Assembly: GCA_017455845.1 (NCBI GenBank)
Contig: JAFSYY010000010.1
Span: forward strand, 1 to 64,000
Direction of reading: 5' to 3'
DNA: 64,000 bases
From: Prevotella sp.
Lineage (GTDB): Bacteria; Bacteroidota; Bacteroidia; Bacteroidales; Bacteroidaceae
In this document: piece by piece, positions 25,399 to 34,748 of the stretch
How the letters are laid out: the number at the start of each line of letters is the position of its first letter
Position numbering within the stretch: position 1 is the first letter of the stretch
Translations under genes and position numbers: made by a program
The notes under the pieces: generated by a model
Seen by the model: the letters and a program-made list of their open reading frames with translations, nothing else
Told to the model about the DNA's origin: nothing
Databases searched by the model: none

Positions 25399-26619
25399 CC
25401 CCCGCAAGTACACCTTATTAATTATAGGTGTCGTATAAGCGTATGGGATAAACTCTATGCTGGGTATCGGGTGGGTGACAATGAAGTTCGCCACCTTGCT
25501 GCGTGCTATGGAGCCATACTCACGACAGACTCCCATGGCGGCAGCGGCATTGACAGTAGCAGCATTAAGTGCCTCGGCAGGCATCAACCGCATCTTTATA
25601 CAAGCCAGGGCCACGACAAACTTCATATCGCCTGATGGCGTAGAGCCCGGGTTATAGTCGCTGGCAATAGCCAGTGGCAAGCCTGCATCGATGATTTTAC
25701 GTCCAGGCGCAAACGGCATGTTGAGGAAGAACGATGTGCCTGGAAGAGCGGTGGGGATGGTTGGCGCACAAAGCAGTTGGATGTCTGCGTCGGTCATGCT
25801 TTCCAGGTGGTCTACAGAAAGAGCATGATGGCTGACAGCCACCTCCACGCCACCAGAGTCGGCCAGTTCCTGACCGTGAATCTTGGGACGCATACCCCAT
25901 TTGGCACCGGCCTCCAAGATGCGGGCAGTCTCGTCGGGGGTGAAGAAGCCCTGGTCGCAGAACACATCGATAAAGTCGGCCAGATGCTGACGGCCAACCT
26001 CTGGAATCATCTCCTCAATGACCAGCCTCACATAGTCTTCCTGAGTATAGCCGCGGCCTACGGCATGCGCCCCGAGGAATGTGGACATCACCATCAGCGG
26101 AGCCGTTTCCTTGATACGGCGTATCACGCGCAGCATCTTCAGTTCGTCATCGGTATTGAGGCCATAGCCGCTTTTTATCTCCACGGCTCCCGTTCCTTTA
26201 TGGATGATCTCATTGATGCGGCTCATGGACCTGAGGTATAGTTCGTCTTCCGACATCTCATGCAGGCGGTCGGCAGAGTTGAGGATGCCCCCACCCCGCC
26301 GTGCTATCTCAGCATAACTCAGGCCACGAATCTTGTCAACGAATTCCCCTTCACGACTATCGGCATAGACCAGATGGGTATGGGAATCGCAGAAGCAGGG
26401 CAGCACAGTGCCACCGTTACAGTTGACTGCAGAGCCAGGCACATAGTCCACCGTTGGCAGCGCACTGCTTATCCCCCAGTCCTTAAACCGTCCATCCTCA
26501 ACGAGCAGCCATGCATCATGGATGCACTCCAGACGGCTCATATCCCGTCCGCAGAGACATTCCTGCCCCTGGCTGTCTACTACCAGCGTACCAATATTCG
26601 TTAGGAGCAGTTGATTCAT
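25375..26619 (-). CDS. hutI: Imidazolonepropionase
   Basis: The 414-residue amidohydrolase opens the ring of 4-imidazolone-5-propanoate to N-formimino-L-glutamate, third step of histidine breakdown. Metal motif FCDSHTHLVYADSREGEF is near residues 76-93, with FLGAHA and GQELADSGGVEVAV regions and a DYNPGSTPSGD stretch near the active-site aspartate. It overlaps hutH by 4 nt. The last seven residues (MEIRNEE) and stop come from a heptad array, so the native C-terminus was probably shorter or different. hutU and formiminotransferase genes are not in the window. Confidence 0.93.
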   Translation of the reverse strand: MNQLLLTNIGTLVVDSQGQECLCGRDMSRLECIHDAWLLVEDGRFKDWGISSALPTVDYVPGSAVNCNGGTVLPCFCDSHTHLVYADSREGEFVDKIRGLSYAEIARRGGGILNSADRLHEMSEDELYLRSMSRINEIIHKGTGAVEIKSGYGLNTDDELKMLRVIRRIKETAPLMVMSTFLGAHAVGRGYTQEDYVRLVIEEMIPEVGRQHLADFIDVFCDQGFFTPDETARILEAGAKWGMRPKIHGQELADSGGVEVAVSHHALSVDHLESMTDADIQLLCAPTIPTALPGTSFFLNMPFAPGRKIIDAGLPLAIASDYNPGSTPSGDMKFVVALACIKMRLMPAEALNAATVNAAAAMGVCREYGSIARSKVANFIVTHPIPSIEFIPYAYTTPIINKVYLRGMEIRNEE

Positions 26620-28094
26620 CGTCTCAGGAATTGAATGGCTTTCTCAATGTGCGGGTACATCAGTTCGTCGTTAAGGATAAAGGGCACCACACGGCGGAAC
26701 TCGTCGTGAATCTGGCAGATGGCAGGGCTCGACCTCAGTGGCAGGCGGAAGTCAAGAGCCTGGGCTGCATTAAACAGTTCTATAGCCAACACCCGCTCCG
26801 TGTTGTAGATCACCTTATAGAGTTTGATGGCAGCATTGCCGCCCATTGACACCAGGTCTTCCTGATCCTGGCACGAGGGAATGCTGTCTACCGACGACGG
26901 CATGGCCAGGCTCTTGTTCAGGCTGACGCACGAGGCTGCTGTATATTGCGTTATCATAAAGCCACTATTCACCCCGGGGTTGGCAACGAGGAACGACGGC
27001 AGACCGCGTGTGCCCGACACCAATCGGTAGATACGCCGCTCGGAGATGTCGGCCAGTTCGCTCATGGCTATCGACAGGAAGTCGATAGGCAGGGCAATAG
27101 GCTCGCCGTGGAAGTTGCCGGCAGATATGATGAGGTCTTCATCCGGACAGACCGTGGGATTATCTGTCGCCGAGTTTATTTCTATGTCAATGACCGACTT
27201 CACATACCTGATGGTATCTTTCACCGCACCATGAACCTGCGGCACGCAGCGGAAGGAATAAGGGTCTTGCACATGGGCCTTGATATTATTGAGGATCTGA
27301 CTGCCCTCCAGCATCTGGCGTATCTTCCGTGCCGTCTCTATCTGGCCTAAGTGGGGGCGCACATGATGCACGGCATCTACGAAGGGCTCTATGCGACCGT
27401 CGAACGCATCAATGCTCATGGCCGCAATCTTGTCCGACCACTCGCTCAACCGCTCTGCCTCCAGCAAAGCCCACACTGCAAAAGCACTCATATTCTGCGT
27501 ACCGTTGAGCAGGGCCAAGCCCTCCTTAGATGCCAGCACTATAGGTTTCCACCGCTTCTTACGGCACAGTTCCTCGCCACTGATCACCTTACCCTGATAC
27601 TCCACCTCGCCCATTCCTATCAGCGGCAAACAGAGATGAGCCAGCGGTACCAAGTCGCCCGATGCACCCAGCGACCCCTGCCTGTATACCACGGGATAGA
27701 CATCATTATTAAAAAACTGTATCAGCCGCTGTACCGTGTCCAGTTTGCAGCCCGAATAGCCGTAACTCAGCGACTGGATCTTCAGCAGCAGCATAATTTT
27801 CACGATGTCGTTGGGCACACGCTCGCCCACACCGCAGGCATGGCTCTTGATCAGGTTTATTTGCAACTGCGACAACTGATCCTTGCCTATCGACACATTA
27901 CACAGTGAGCCAAAGCCCGTGGTGACACCATAGACAGGAGCACCGTTCGAGGCTATCTTCTTGTCCAGATAGGTACGGCAGCGGCGTATCCGCTGCTTGG
28001 CATCCTCGCAAAGATCCAGTTTCTCTCCGTTCTTGATAATTTCACCGATACGCTCTATGGTTAGATGCTCGGCAGAGATAAAATGTGTTGTCAT
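26616..28094 (-). CDS. hutH: Histidine ammonia-lyase
   Basis: The 492-residue enzyme deaminates histidine to urocanate. The MIO prosthetic group forms from A144-S145-G146 in GSLGASGDLVPLAHL, and YGVTTGFGSL (55-64) carries the catalytic tyrosine. The QEDLVSMG segment late in the protein is the usual active-site region. Length is slightly below the 500-510 of most HutH. Only hutI is adjacent, so the middle enzyme urocanase must be encoded elsewhere if the pathway runs. Confidence 0.94.
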   Translation of the reverse strand: MTTHFISAEHLTIERIGEIIKNGEKLDLCEDAKQRIRRCRTYLDKKIASNGAPVYGVTTGFGSLCNVSIGKDQLSQLQINLIKSHACGVGERVPNDIVKIMLLLKIQSLSYGYSGCKLDTVQRLIQFFNNDVYPVVYRQGSLGASGDLVPLAHLCLPLIGMGEVEYQGKVISGEELCRKKRWKPIVLASKEGLALLNGTQNMSAFAVWALLEAERLSEWSDKIAAMSIDAFDGRIEPFVDAVHHVRPHLGQIETARKIRQMLEGSQILNNIKAHVQDPYSFRCVPQVHGAVKDTIRYVKSVIDIEINSATDNPTVCPDEDLIISAGNFHGEPIALPIDFLSIAMSELADISERRIYRLVSGTRGLPSFLVANPGVNSGFMITQYTAASCVSLNKSLAMPSSVDSIPSCQDQEDLVSMGGNAAIKLYKVIYNTERVLAIELFNAAQALDFRLPLRSSPAICQIHDEFRRVVPFILNDELMYPHIEKAIQFLRR

Positions 28095-28120
28095 AGATTA
28101 TATAGTTTAAGATTTTCCAA

Positions 28121-29473
28121 TTATTCGTAGCAGCCGAGGCCATGGGCTGTGGAAAGGGAATCCAGATGGAAGTCGTATATCAGGTTTTCCTCGTCAACGA
28201 GGATGAAGTGCTGCTTACCTTGAATGCTGTCCTTTGGCGTTTCCCAGATAATGTTCACAAAACGGACGGAATCCTCTGTCTCTACTTTTGGTGTGCGTAA
28301 TAGGGAATTGTTGAAATGGTATTCAAAGACGTTTGTCGTGTCCACTTTTTCTCCCATCAGCACGTCGTTGTCGTAACCGGTAATGATACTGCTGTCGCAC
28401 GACAGCCCGTAAAGGGGCTTGGTGTTGCTGAAAAAGAGGGCTGCGCCACGTCCTCCCGCAAAGGGATAGAACTGCGCCATCGTACAGCGGGAGATGTCGG
28501 CCGCACCGCCATAGACGGCTACACAGTCGCCCTCGGCATTTGAGAACTGACATTTGTAAGCGCGTATGTTGGCATTGTAACTGGCCAGCCCCACGCCCTT
28601 GGCATTATGGATGACGCACTGCTCCATATCCAGACGCAGGACGTTTTCATCGTATGCTGCCGAGTCGCACAGGATGCCATACTGTCCGGCATTGCGAATC
28701 TCTGTTTTTCGCAGCACATTACCTGTTGACGACGCATGGAAGATGATGCCGCCGTCGCGCCCCCATTGTCCGCTGACGCGGTCGTAGGGCAGATAGTCGA
28801 ACATGTGGTCCAGACGGTCGCCGCGCAGGGTGACGCTGTCTGTGAGCAGCCGTCCATAGACATCGATGCCCTTGCCGTCGTGGAAATAAAGGGTTGTGTT
28901 GCGGATGGTCAGCGTAACAGCACTGTCGATGCTCAGTCCTCCATATATGATGATGGGCCGCTGGCTTTCGATGAGTGAGTCAGACCTCACCACCACATCA
29001 CGCATGGAAACGGCATCCCAGGAGTGACCTTCCAGATAGACGCTCTGCTCTACGCCGCTCTCTAACTTGAAGATGAGTTTGTCATCTATCTGTTGGGGGT
29101 CTTGCATGCCGTTTTCGGGTGCCGTGAGTTCAACGAATACGCGGATGCTGTCGCCTTTGCGCACCTCCAGGTTGCCGACCACCGCGCCGGCACTGCTGTC
29201 GAGATAGGAGCCATCGACATTGACGCGGAATCCCGTCTGGTTGCCTTTGTTCAGCCTGACGCTCTGTATGCGCAGGCCGTCGCCGGCATAGTTATATACC
29301 CAGAAATCGTAGGTCCTTGACCCGATACCGGAGAAGATGGTGTCCATCTTGATGGAGTCGGTAGAGAATGTCAGGCGTGCCGAGGTGCTCGTCGTAAACG
29401 TGTCATCGTCGGAGCACGCCACGAGACCCAACCCTAAAACAATGGATAAAAAAAATAAAGTCCGTCTTATCAT
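28121..29473 (-). CDS. Lipoprotein with right-handed beta-helix
   Basis: The 450-residue product has a lipobox, MIRRTLFFLSIVLGLGLVAC with lipid on C20, a beta-sandwich N-terminal domain (about 30-150) and a run of short strands from about 170 to 390 typical of right-handed parallel beta-helices (TLYFHDGKGIDVYGRLL, CVIHNAKGVGLASYNANI, GDCVAVYGGAADISRC). It is probably surface-exposed and may bind polysaccharide. No catalytic triad was recognised. Its start codon lies inside the terminator hairpin of the upstream rubrerythrin gene. Confidence 0.72.
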   Translation of the reverse strand: MIRRTLFFLSIVLGLGLVACSDDDTFTTSTSARLTFSTDSIKMDTIFSGIGSRTYDFWVYNYAGDGLRIQSVRLNKGNQTGFRVNVDGSYLDSSAGAVVGNLEVRKGDSIRVFVELTAPENGMQDPQQIDDKLIFKLESGVEQSVYLEGHSWDAVSMRDVVVRSDSLIESQRPIIIYGGLSIDSAVTLTIRNTTLYFHDGKGIDVYGRLLTDSVTLRGDRLDHMFDYLPYDRVSGQWGRDGGIIFHASSTGNVLRKTEIRNAGQYGILCDSAAYDENVLRLDMEQCVIHNAKGVGLASYNANIRAYKCQFSNAEGDCVAVYGGAADISRCTMAQFYPFAGGRGAALFFSNTKPLYGLSCDSSIITGYDNDVLMGEKVDTTNVFEYHFNNSLLRTPKVETEDSVRFVNIIWETPKDSIQGKQHFILVDEENLIYDFHLDSLSTAHGLGCYE

Positions 29474-29493
29474 ATCATTGATAAAACGGACTT
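29448..29493 (-). terminator. Terminator hairpin overlapping the beta-helix gene start
   Basis: On the minus strand, a 14-bp stem (29480-29493 with 29458-29471, one G-U pair) is followed by a T-rich run. The hairpin closes the rubrerythrin transcript, but the next gene's ATG (29473-29471) sits at the loop edge and the T-run lies in its first codons. Confidence 0.75.
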
Positions 29494-29510
29494 TTCCACA
29501 TTATATTATT

Positions 29511-29556
29511 TCCCTTTTTACTTTTTTACCTTTTTACTTTCTACTTTTTTACTTTC
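29511..29556. repeat. T-rich heptad/octad repeat
   Basis: Six degenerate 7-8 bp units (TTACTTTT, TTACCTT, CTACTTTT) run from the terminator into the stop codon of the rubrerythrin gene. Confidence 0.6.
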
Positions 29557-30106
29557 CAAAGTAGCGCTTCAACAGTCCGGCGAAACCGGCACCATGGCGG
29601 GCCTCGTCCTTGGCAGCCTCGTGTACCATATCGTGAATGGCATCAAAGCCCATAGCCTTGGCCTGCTTGGCCAGTTCGAACTTGTCGGCACATGCGCCAT
29701 GCTCGGCAGCGGCACGCTTCTCCAGATTGGTCTTGGTGTCGAACACAACCTCGCCCAGCAACTCGGCAAACTGTGCAGCATGCACGGCTTCCTCCATACC
29801 ATAGCGCTTGAAGGCCTCGGCAATCTCGGGATAGCCCTCACGGTCGGCCTGACGGGCCATAGCCAGATACATACCCACTTCGCCGCACTCGCCACGATAG
29901 TTGTTGCGCAACTCCTCAATCATCTCCTCAGGAACGCCCTCAATCTTACCATCACCCAAACGATGGACGGTAGCATACGTCGTCTCACCATCTTCCTTCA
30001 GTTCGCTAAACTTCGATGCGGGGGCCTTACAGACAGGGCACTTCTCGGGAGCGGCATCGCCTTCATAGATATATCCACAAACGGCGCAGATAAACTTTTT
30101 CTTCAT
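29549..30106 (-). CDS. rbr: Rubrerythrin, reverse-domain type
   Basis: The 185-residue protein reduces peroxide in anaerobes. A rubredoxin-like FeS4 domain is N-terminal (C7, C10, C23, C26 in CAVC and CPVC), and the diiron four-helix domain is C-terminal (about 55-185: [26 protein letters not shown]). This order is the reverse of classical rubrerythrin. It is cytosolic. It lies between the zinc peptidase and the beta-helix lipoprotein, with its own terminator. Confidence 0.93.
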   Translation of the reverse strand: MKKKFICAVCGYIYEGDAAPEKCPVCKAPASKFSELKEDGETTYATVHRLGDGKIEGVPEEMIEELRNNYRGECGEVGMYLAMARQADREGYPEIAEAFKRYGMEEAVHAAQFAELLGEVVFDTKTNLEKRAAAEHGACADKFELAKQAKAMGFDAIHDMVHEAAKDEARHGAGFAGLLKRYFGK

Positions 30107-30156
30107 AAACGTAGTTGTTGTTTTTAAATATTAATAAAAATGGTTCTAGTAAAATG

Positions 30157-30177
30157 ACTCTTAACTCTAAACTCTAA
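30157..30177. repeat. Heptad repeat (ACTCTAA type)
   Basis: Three 7-bp units (ACTCTTA, ACTCTAA, ACTCTAA) lie next to the stop of the zinc peptidase gene. The unit family resembles the array at 24852-24928. Confidence 0.65.
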
Positions 30178-30179
30178 AC

Positions 30180-31058
30180 CTACAAGTCGTTATAGTTCTG
30201 AACATTAAACGTAGAGGTGCGCATGTCGCCAGTATCAAAGCCACGCTTCAGCCAGCGTTTGCGCTGGTCGCTGGTACCGTGGGTAAAGGTCTCAGGACTG
30301 TCGTAACCCTGCGCTCTCTTCTGCAGCCAGTCGTCGCCGATAGCCTTAGCCAACTCCAGGCCTTTCTCCATGTCGCCGTATTCCAGCGAGTGGTTCTTGG
30401 CATCCTCATAATGGGCCCATACGCCGGCATAATAGTCGGCCAGCAGTTCCAGGCGCACACTCACCTGATTGGCCGATTTCTTGTCCATGCTGCTCATCTG
30501 CTGATGTGCCTTGCCCAGAATGCCAAGCGAATACTCCACATGGTGACCTATCTCATGGGCGATGACGTAGGCGTAAGCAAAGGTGTTGCCCTGCACGCCC
30601 AGTTGCTTCTTCATCTCCGTGAAGAACGACAGGTCGATATAAAGTTTCTGGTCGCCGGAGCAGTAGAACGGCCCTACCTGAGCGGTAGCCGAGCCGCAGG
30701 CAGAGTTCACGCTGTTGGTGAAGAGCACCAGCGTGGGGGCCTTGTACTCGCCGAGGCCGTTCTGACGGAACACCTCTGTCCATACGTCCTCGGTGCTGGC
30801 CAGTATCTGCTTACATTCCTTGGCCAGTTGCTGTTCCTCTTCAGTAAACTCACGCTGCTCTGTCTGTTCTGTCTGCTGTGTCAGCGCACCACTCTGCATC
30901 ACATTGCCTACCACGTCGCCAAGGTTGCCCCCTTGCAGAAACGTCATCAGCGCAATGATGATGATACCACCGAGGCCGCCGATACCTGCCTTGGCACCCG
31001 TGCTAAGTCCTCTGCGGTCTTCCACATTCGAACTCTCTCTTCTTCCAGTTAGTTTCAT
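30180..31058 (-). CDS. Neutral zinc metallopeptidase, YpfJ type
   Basis: The 292-residue protein matches the KPN_02809/YpfJ family: a basic N-terminus (MKLTGRRESSNVEDRRG), a single membrane span (GIGGLGGIIIIALMTFL), a low-complexity linker, and a metallopeptidase domain with YVIAHEIGHHVEYSLGI as zinc motif. SGALTQQTEQTEQREFTEEE is a short Gln/Glu linker. Topology suggests the catalytic domain is periplasmic. Substrate is unknown. Confidence 0.87.
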   Translation of the reverse strand: MKLTGRRESSNVEDRRGLSTGAKAGIGGLGGIIIIALMTFLQGGNLGDVVGNVMQSGALTQQTEQTEQREFTEEEQQLAKECKQILASTEDVWTEVFRQNGLGEYKAPTLVLFTNSVNSACGSATAQVGPFYCSGDQKLYIDLSFFTEMKKQLGVQGNTFAYAYVIAHEIGHHVEYSLGILGKAHQQMSSMDKKSANQVSVRLELLADYYAGVWAHYEDAKNHSLEYGDMEKGLELAKAIGDDWLQKRAQGYDSPETFTHGTSDQRKRWLKRGFDTGDMRTSTFNVQNYNDL

Positions 31059-31083
31059 AGACTATTAATTGTTTTGAAAGGAC

Positions 31084-31118
31084 TTTGAAAGAATTGGAAA
31101 TGTTCCAACTCTTTCAAA
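31084..31118 (-). other. Hairpin downstream of thrS
   Basis: 16-nt arms (31084-31099 and 31103-31118) differ at one position and enclose 3 nt. There is no T-run after it on the minus strand, so it may be an mRNA end-stabilising or processing structure rather than an intrinsic terminator. Confidence 0.55.
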
Positions 31119-31127
31119 AGTTCTTGT

Positions 31128-33071
31128 TTAGAAATTCTTGGTTTGCTCAGCCACCTCGGCGTTGATCTTGTCGATGAACTGCTGGATGGTCATCGTGGCC
31201 TGCTCGCCACCACCCTGCTGACGCATGGAGACAAGGCCCTCGGCCTCTTCCTTCTCGCCAACAATCACCATGTAGGGGATGCGCTTCAGTTCGTTGTCGC
31301 GAATCTTGCGGCCCAGTTTCTCGTTGCGCAGGTCGATACTGCCGCGAACGCCCTGCTGGTTGAACTGCTCGAGCACCTCCTTGGCGTAGTCGTTGTATTT
31401 CTCTGACAGCGGCAGTACCACCACCTGGTCGGGCGTGAGCCACAAGGGGAAGTGGCCGCTGGTATGCTCGATGAGCACGGCGGTGAAACGCTCCATACTG
31501 CCGAAGGGCGCACGGTGAATCATCACAGGCGTCTTCTTCTGGTTGTCCTCGTCGGTATATTCCAACTGGAAGCGTTTAGGCAGGTTGTAGTCCACCTGGA
31601 TAGTACCCAACTGCCAACGACGGCCGATGGCGTCCTTGATCATAAAGTCGAGTTTAGGACCATAGAAAGCAGCCTCGCCATATTCTACCTTGGCAGGCAG
31701 GCCCTTCTCAGCACAAGCCTCCTGGATGGCTTTCTCGGCCAGTGCCCAGTCCTCATCGCTCCCCACATACTTCTCGTGGTTGTTGGGGTCGCGCAGACTG
31801 ATCTGTGCCTCGAAGTTGAAACCGAAGGCTGACAAGACTACGTTGATGATGTCCATCACGTTGAGGAACTCCTGCTTCACCTGGTCAGGACGACAGAAGA
31901 GGTGAGCATCGTCCTGAGTGAACGAACGCACACGGGTCAGGCCGTGCAACTCACCGCTCTGCTCATAACGGTAAACGGTGCCGAACTCAGCGATACGCAG
32001 GGGCAGGTCCTTATAGGAACGGGGCTTACAAGCGAAGATCTCGCAGTGATGAGGACAGTTCATGGGCTTCAGCAGATACTCTTCGCCCTCCTCGGGAGTG
32101 TTGATAGGCTGGAACGAGTCCTTGCCGTAGTGATCCCAGTGACCAGAGGTAACATAGAGGTTCTTAGAGCCGATATGTGGGGTGATAACCTCCTGATAGC
32201 CGTAACGCTTCTGAACCTTACGCAGGTGGTCCTGCAGGCGCAGACGCATATCGGTACCCTTTGGCAACCAGATAGGCAGGCCCTTGCCGACCTTGTCAGA
32301 GAACATAAACAGTTCCATCTCCTTACCAATCTTACGATGGTCGCGCTTCTTGGCTTCCTCCAGCATCACGAGATACTCGTCGAGCATCTTCTTCTTGGGG
32401 AACGAGATACCATACAGACGCTGCATCTGCTCACGGGTAGCATCGCCACGCCAGAAAGCACCAGCAACGCTGGTCAGTTTGATGGCCTTGATCTCGCCGG
32501 TATCCATCAAGTGCGGACCGCGGCACAGGTCAGTAAAGTTACCCTGGGTATAGGTGGTGATAGTGCCGTCTTCGAGGTCCTGCTCAATGTGCTCGCACTT
32601 ATAGGTCTGACCGTCGGCTGCAAACTGCTTCAGAGCATCAGCCTTAGCCACTTCCTTGCGAACCACAGGCTCCTTCTTGGAGGCCAGTTCACGCATCTTG
32701 TTCTCAATGGTGGGGAAATCGCTCTCCTTGATGCTCTCACCATTGGGCAACAGCACATCATAGAAGAAGCCGCTCTCTACAGCAGGACCGAAACCAAACT
32801 GAATACCGGGATACAACTCCTGGAGTGCTTCAGCCAGCAGGTGGGCAGAGGTGTGCCAGAAGGTGTGCTTACCCTGCTCGTCCTCGAACTTATAGAGTTC
32901 AATCTTTGCGTCCTCGTTGATAGGACGGTTCAACTCCACCGTTTCACCATTCACACCGCAAGCCACTACGCTGCGAGCCAGAGCAGGCGAAATGCTCTCG
33001 GCAATCTGAAGTCCGGTAACGCCCTGCTCATACGAGCGAACAGAGCCGTCTGGAAAAGTAACGTTGATCAT
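31128..33071 (-). CDS. thrS: Threonine-tRNA ligase
   Basis: The 647-residue class II synthetase has the full domain order: TGS (1-60, [20 protein letters not shown]), editing domain (about 70-240, with [11 protein letters not shown]), catalytic core with motif 2 and zinc-site residues (NCPHHCEIF), and the C-terminal anticodon-binding domain ([17 protein letters not shown]). Length is normal. It has its own promoter and leads the minus-strand run. No T-box or operator-like leader is evident. Confidence 0.96.
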   Translation of the reverse strand: MINVTFPDGSVRSYEQGVTGLQIAESISPALARSVVACGVNGETVELNRPINEDAKIELYKFEDEQGKHTFWHTSAHLLAEALQELYPGIQFGFGPAVESGFFYDVLLPNGESIKESDFPTIENKMRELASKKEPVVRKEVAKADALKQFAADGQTYKCEHIEQDLEDGTITTYTQGNFTDLCRGPHLMDTGEIKAIKLTSVAGAFWRGDATREQMQRLYGISFPKKKMLDEYLVMLEEAKKRDHRKIGKEMELFMFSDKVGKGLPIWLPKGTDMRLRLQDHLRKVQKRYGYQEVITPHIGSKNLYVTSGHWDHYGKDSFQPINTPEEGEEYLLKPMNCPHHCEIFACKPRSYKDLPLRIAEFGTVYRYEQSGELHGLTRVRSFTQDDAHLFCRPDQVKQEFLNVMDIINVVLSAFGFNFEAQISLRDPNNHEKYVGSDEDWALAEKAIQEACAEKGLPAKVEYGEAAFYGPKLDFMIKDAIGRRWQLGTIQVDYNLPKRFQLEYTDEDNQKKTPVMIHRAPFGSMERFTAVLIEHTSGHFPLWLTPDQVVVLPLSEKYNDYAKEVLEQFNQQGVRGSIDLRNEKLGRKIRDNELKRIPYMVIVGEKEEAEGLVSMRQQGGGEQATMTIQQFIDKINAEVAEQTKNF

Positions 33072-33104
33072 ATCTACAATATATGTTTAAAGTTAAATCG
33101 CCTG

Positions 33105-33135
33105 CAAAGTTACGAAATAATGCTGAAAAGCCAAA
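33105..33135 (-). promoter_or_regulatory. Bacteroidetes-type promoter of thrS
   Basis: On the minus strand TTTG (33135-33132) and TAACTTTG (33112-33105) are 19 nt apart, 34 nt ahead of the thrS start. Confidence 0.75.
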
Positions 33136-33239
33136 GAAAAAGGCTGTTATTTTTTGAATAAAATATAATAAATATGAACAGGAAAGCCACTGCGTTAATT
33201 ATGCTTAATTATCGTATATCTTCCTTGCGTAAATGCAAT

Positions 33240-33247
33240 TATATTTG
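33240..33247 (+). promoter_or_regulatory. Possible promoter -7 element of the regulator gene
   Basis: TATATTTG fits TAnnTTTG 57 nt before the start, but no TTTG is at the right distance. Confidence 0.3.
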
Positions 33248-33304
33248 TTATTTTGCTTTCACAAAACATGAAACGTAAAAACAAAAACTCAGATAATTAT
33301 CAAG

Positions 33305-34705
33305 ATGATTCTTGTAGTAGACGACGATAAGACGATACGCCTCTCGCTGAAGTTCATTTTGGAGCGCAATGGTTATGAGGTGGCTCTGTCTGAAGGACCG
33401 AAGGAAGCCATGCAGACAGTGCGCCACACGCCCGCCGTAGAGTTGGTGCTGATGGACATGAACTATTCACGTGCTACCGACGGCGAGGAGGGCTTGACGC
33501 TGCTGAAGCAGGTGAAGGTGTTCCGCCCCGACGTGCCTGTGATCCTAATGACGGCCTGGGGCACCATCGACCTCGCTGTGCAGGGCATGCGTGCCGGTGC
33601 CTTCGACTTCATCACCAAGCCTTGGGACAACGGCATACTGTTAGAGCGGATTGAAACGGCAAGAAAAGTAGCCCCCCTTTCGCCCCCCGATGGGGGCACG
33701 ATAGACAAGATATCCATGAGCAAGACTATAGAAGCCCCCTCGGGGGCCGTAGGGGGGGCTTCTCTCTCTGCCGTCCTCGCCACCGTCAGCCGCGTCGCTC
33801 CCACGAATGCGCCCGTCCTCATCACGGGCGAAAGCGGCACGGGCAAGGAACTCATTGCCGAGGCCATCCACCGACAGAGTCTTCGCTCCAACGGCCCGTT
33901 TGTAAAGGTTAACCTTGGCGGCATCTCTACGTCGCTGTTCGAGAGCGAGATGTTCGGCCACAAGAAAGGCTCGTTTACCGATGCCAAGACCGACCGTACC
34001 GGACGCTTTGAGATGGCCAAGGGCGGCACCATCTTCCTCGACGAGATTGGCGAGTTGTCGCTTGCCAGTCAGGTGAAGTTGCTGCGTGTGCTGCAAGACC
34101 AGACCTACGAGGTGCTGGGCGACAGCCAGACGCGCCGCACAGATGTCCGCGTGGTCTGCGCAACGAATGTCGACCTACGGGCGATGATCGAGGAAAAGAC
34201 CTTTCGCGAGGACCTGTACTACCGCATCAACATCATCAACATCCATCTGCCGCCCCTGCGCGACCGCCGCGAAGACATCCCGCTACTGGTAGACCACTTC
34301 CTAAGGATGGCATGTGAGGCAAACCATCTCCCGCTTGCCGCCGTCTCGACAGAGGCTATCGACTACCTTCAGACCCTCCCGTTCCCAGGCAACATACGTG
34401 AACTGAAGAACCTCGTAGAAAGAGTTTTACTCTTAAAGCCTCACCCCCAGCCCCTCTCGCAGGGGAGAGGGGAGTGGTTACTTACAGCCGCTGATTTCCA
34501 GAGCAGTTGCATTTCCGCTCAAAGTGTATCTACTCCCCTCTCCCACGCGAGAGGGGTCGGGGGTGAGGCTTCCCTTTCCACCCTGGAACGCAACGCCATC
34601 GCCGCCAGCATCGCCAAACACAGCGGCAACCTCTCCCTCGTTGCCAAGGAACTGGGCATCAGCCGTGGTGCCCTCTACCGCAAGATAGAAAAACACGGAC
34701 TGTAA
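33305..34705 (+). CDS. Sigma-54-dependent response regulator, NtrC type
   Basis: The 466-residue regulator has a receiver domain (1-120, phosphoacceptor D51, FITKPWDN near 107), an AAA+ domain (about 155-375, Walker A GESGTGKE at 175-182, sigma-54 contact loop GSFTDA at 222-227 in place of GAFTGA) and a C-terminal Fis-type helix-turn-helix (LERNAIAASIAKHSGNLSLV to RKIEKHGL). Two palindromic repeat elements interrupt the linkers: about residues 122-152 between receiver and AAA+, and about 378-422 between AAA+ and DNA-binding domain. Both stay in frame and miss all core motifs. The histidine kinase follows 43 nt later. Confidence 0.93.
   Translation: MILVVDDDKTIRLSLKFILERNGYEVALSEGPKEAMQTVRHTPAVELVLMDMNYSRATDGEEGLTLLKQVKVFRPDVPVILMTAWGTIDLAVQGMRAGAFDFITKPWDNGILLERIETARKVAPLSPPDGGTIDKISMSKTIEAPSGAVGGASLSAVLATVSRVAPTNAPVLITGESGTGKELIAEAIHRQSLRSNGPFVKVNLGGISTSLFESEMFGHKKGSFTDAKTDRTGRFEMAKGGTIFLDEIGELSLASQVKLLRVLQDQTYEVLGDSQTRRTDVRVVCATNVDLRAMIEEKTFREDLYYRINIINIHLPPLRDRREDIPLLVDHFLRMACEANHLPLAAVSTEAIDYLQTLPFPGNIRELKNLVERVLLLKPHPQPLSQGRGEWLLTAADFQSSCISAQSVSTPLSHARGVGGEASLSTLERNAIAASIAKHSGNLSLVAKELGISRGALYRKIEKHGL
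33670..33760. repeat. Palindromic element A, in frame in the regulator gene
   Basis: Inverted pair of C-rich/G-rich units of about 35 bp (33670-33704 and 33726-33760) around a 21-bp spacer. It codes the proline/glycine-rich linker between receiver and AAA+ domains. Confidence 0.8.
34437..34570. repeat. Palindromic element B, in frame in the regulator gene
   Basis: Inverted pair of units beginning AGCCTCACCCCC, each itself able to fold (CCCCTCTC, GCA, GGGGAGAGGGG). Codes HPQPLSQGRG on one side and STPLSHARGVGGEA on the other, between AAA+ and DNA-binding domains. Confidence 0.9.
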
Positions 34706-34740
34706 AGTGAAGAGTGAAGAGTGAAGAATTTGCTACCGCT
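34706..34740 (+). repeat. GTGAAGA heptad element, copy 2
   Basis: Three perfect GTGAAGA units and the right-end motif ATTTGCTACCGC fill the gap from just after the regulator stop to 8 nt before the kinase ATG. The AGCGCT left end is absent. Confidence 0.8.
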
Positions 34741-34748
34741 GTAAAATA

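Noticed and set aside
31902..33161. 419-codon plus-strand open frame
   Set aside because: Antisense to thrS; contains no recognisable domain.
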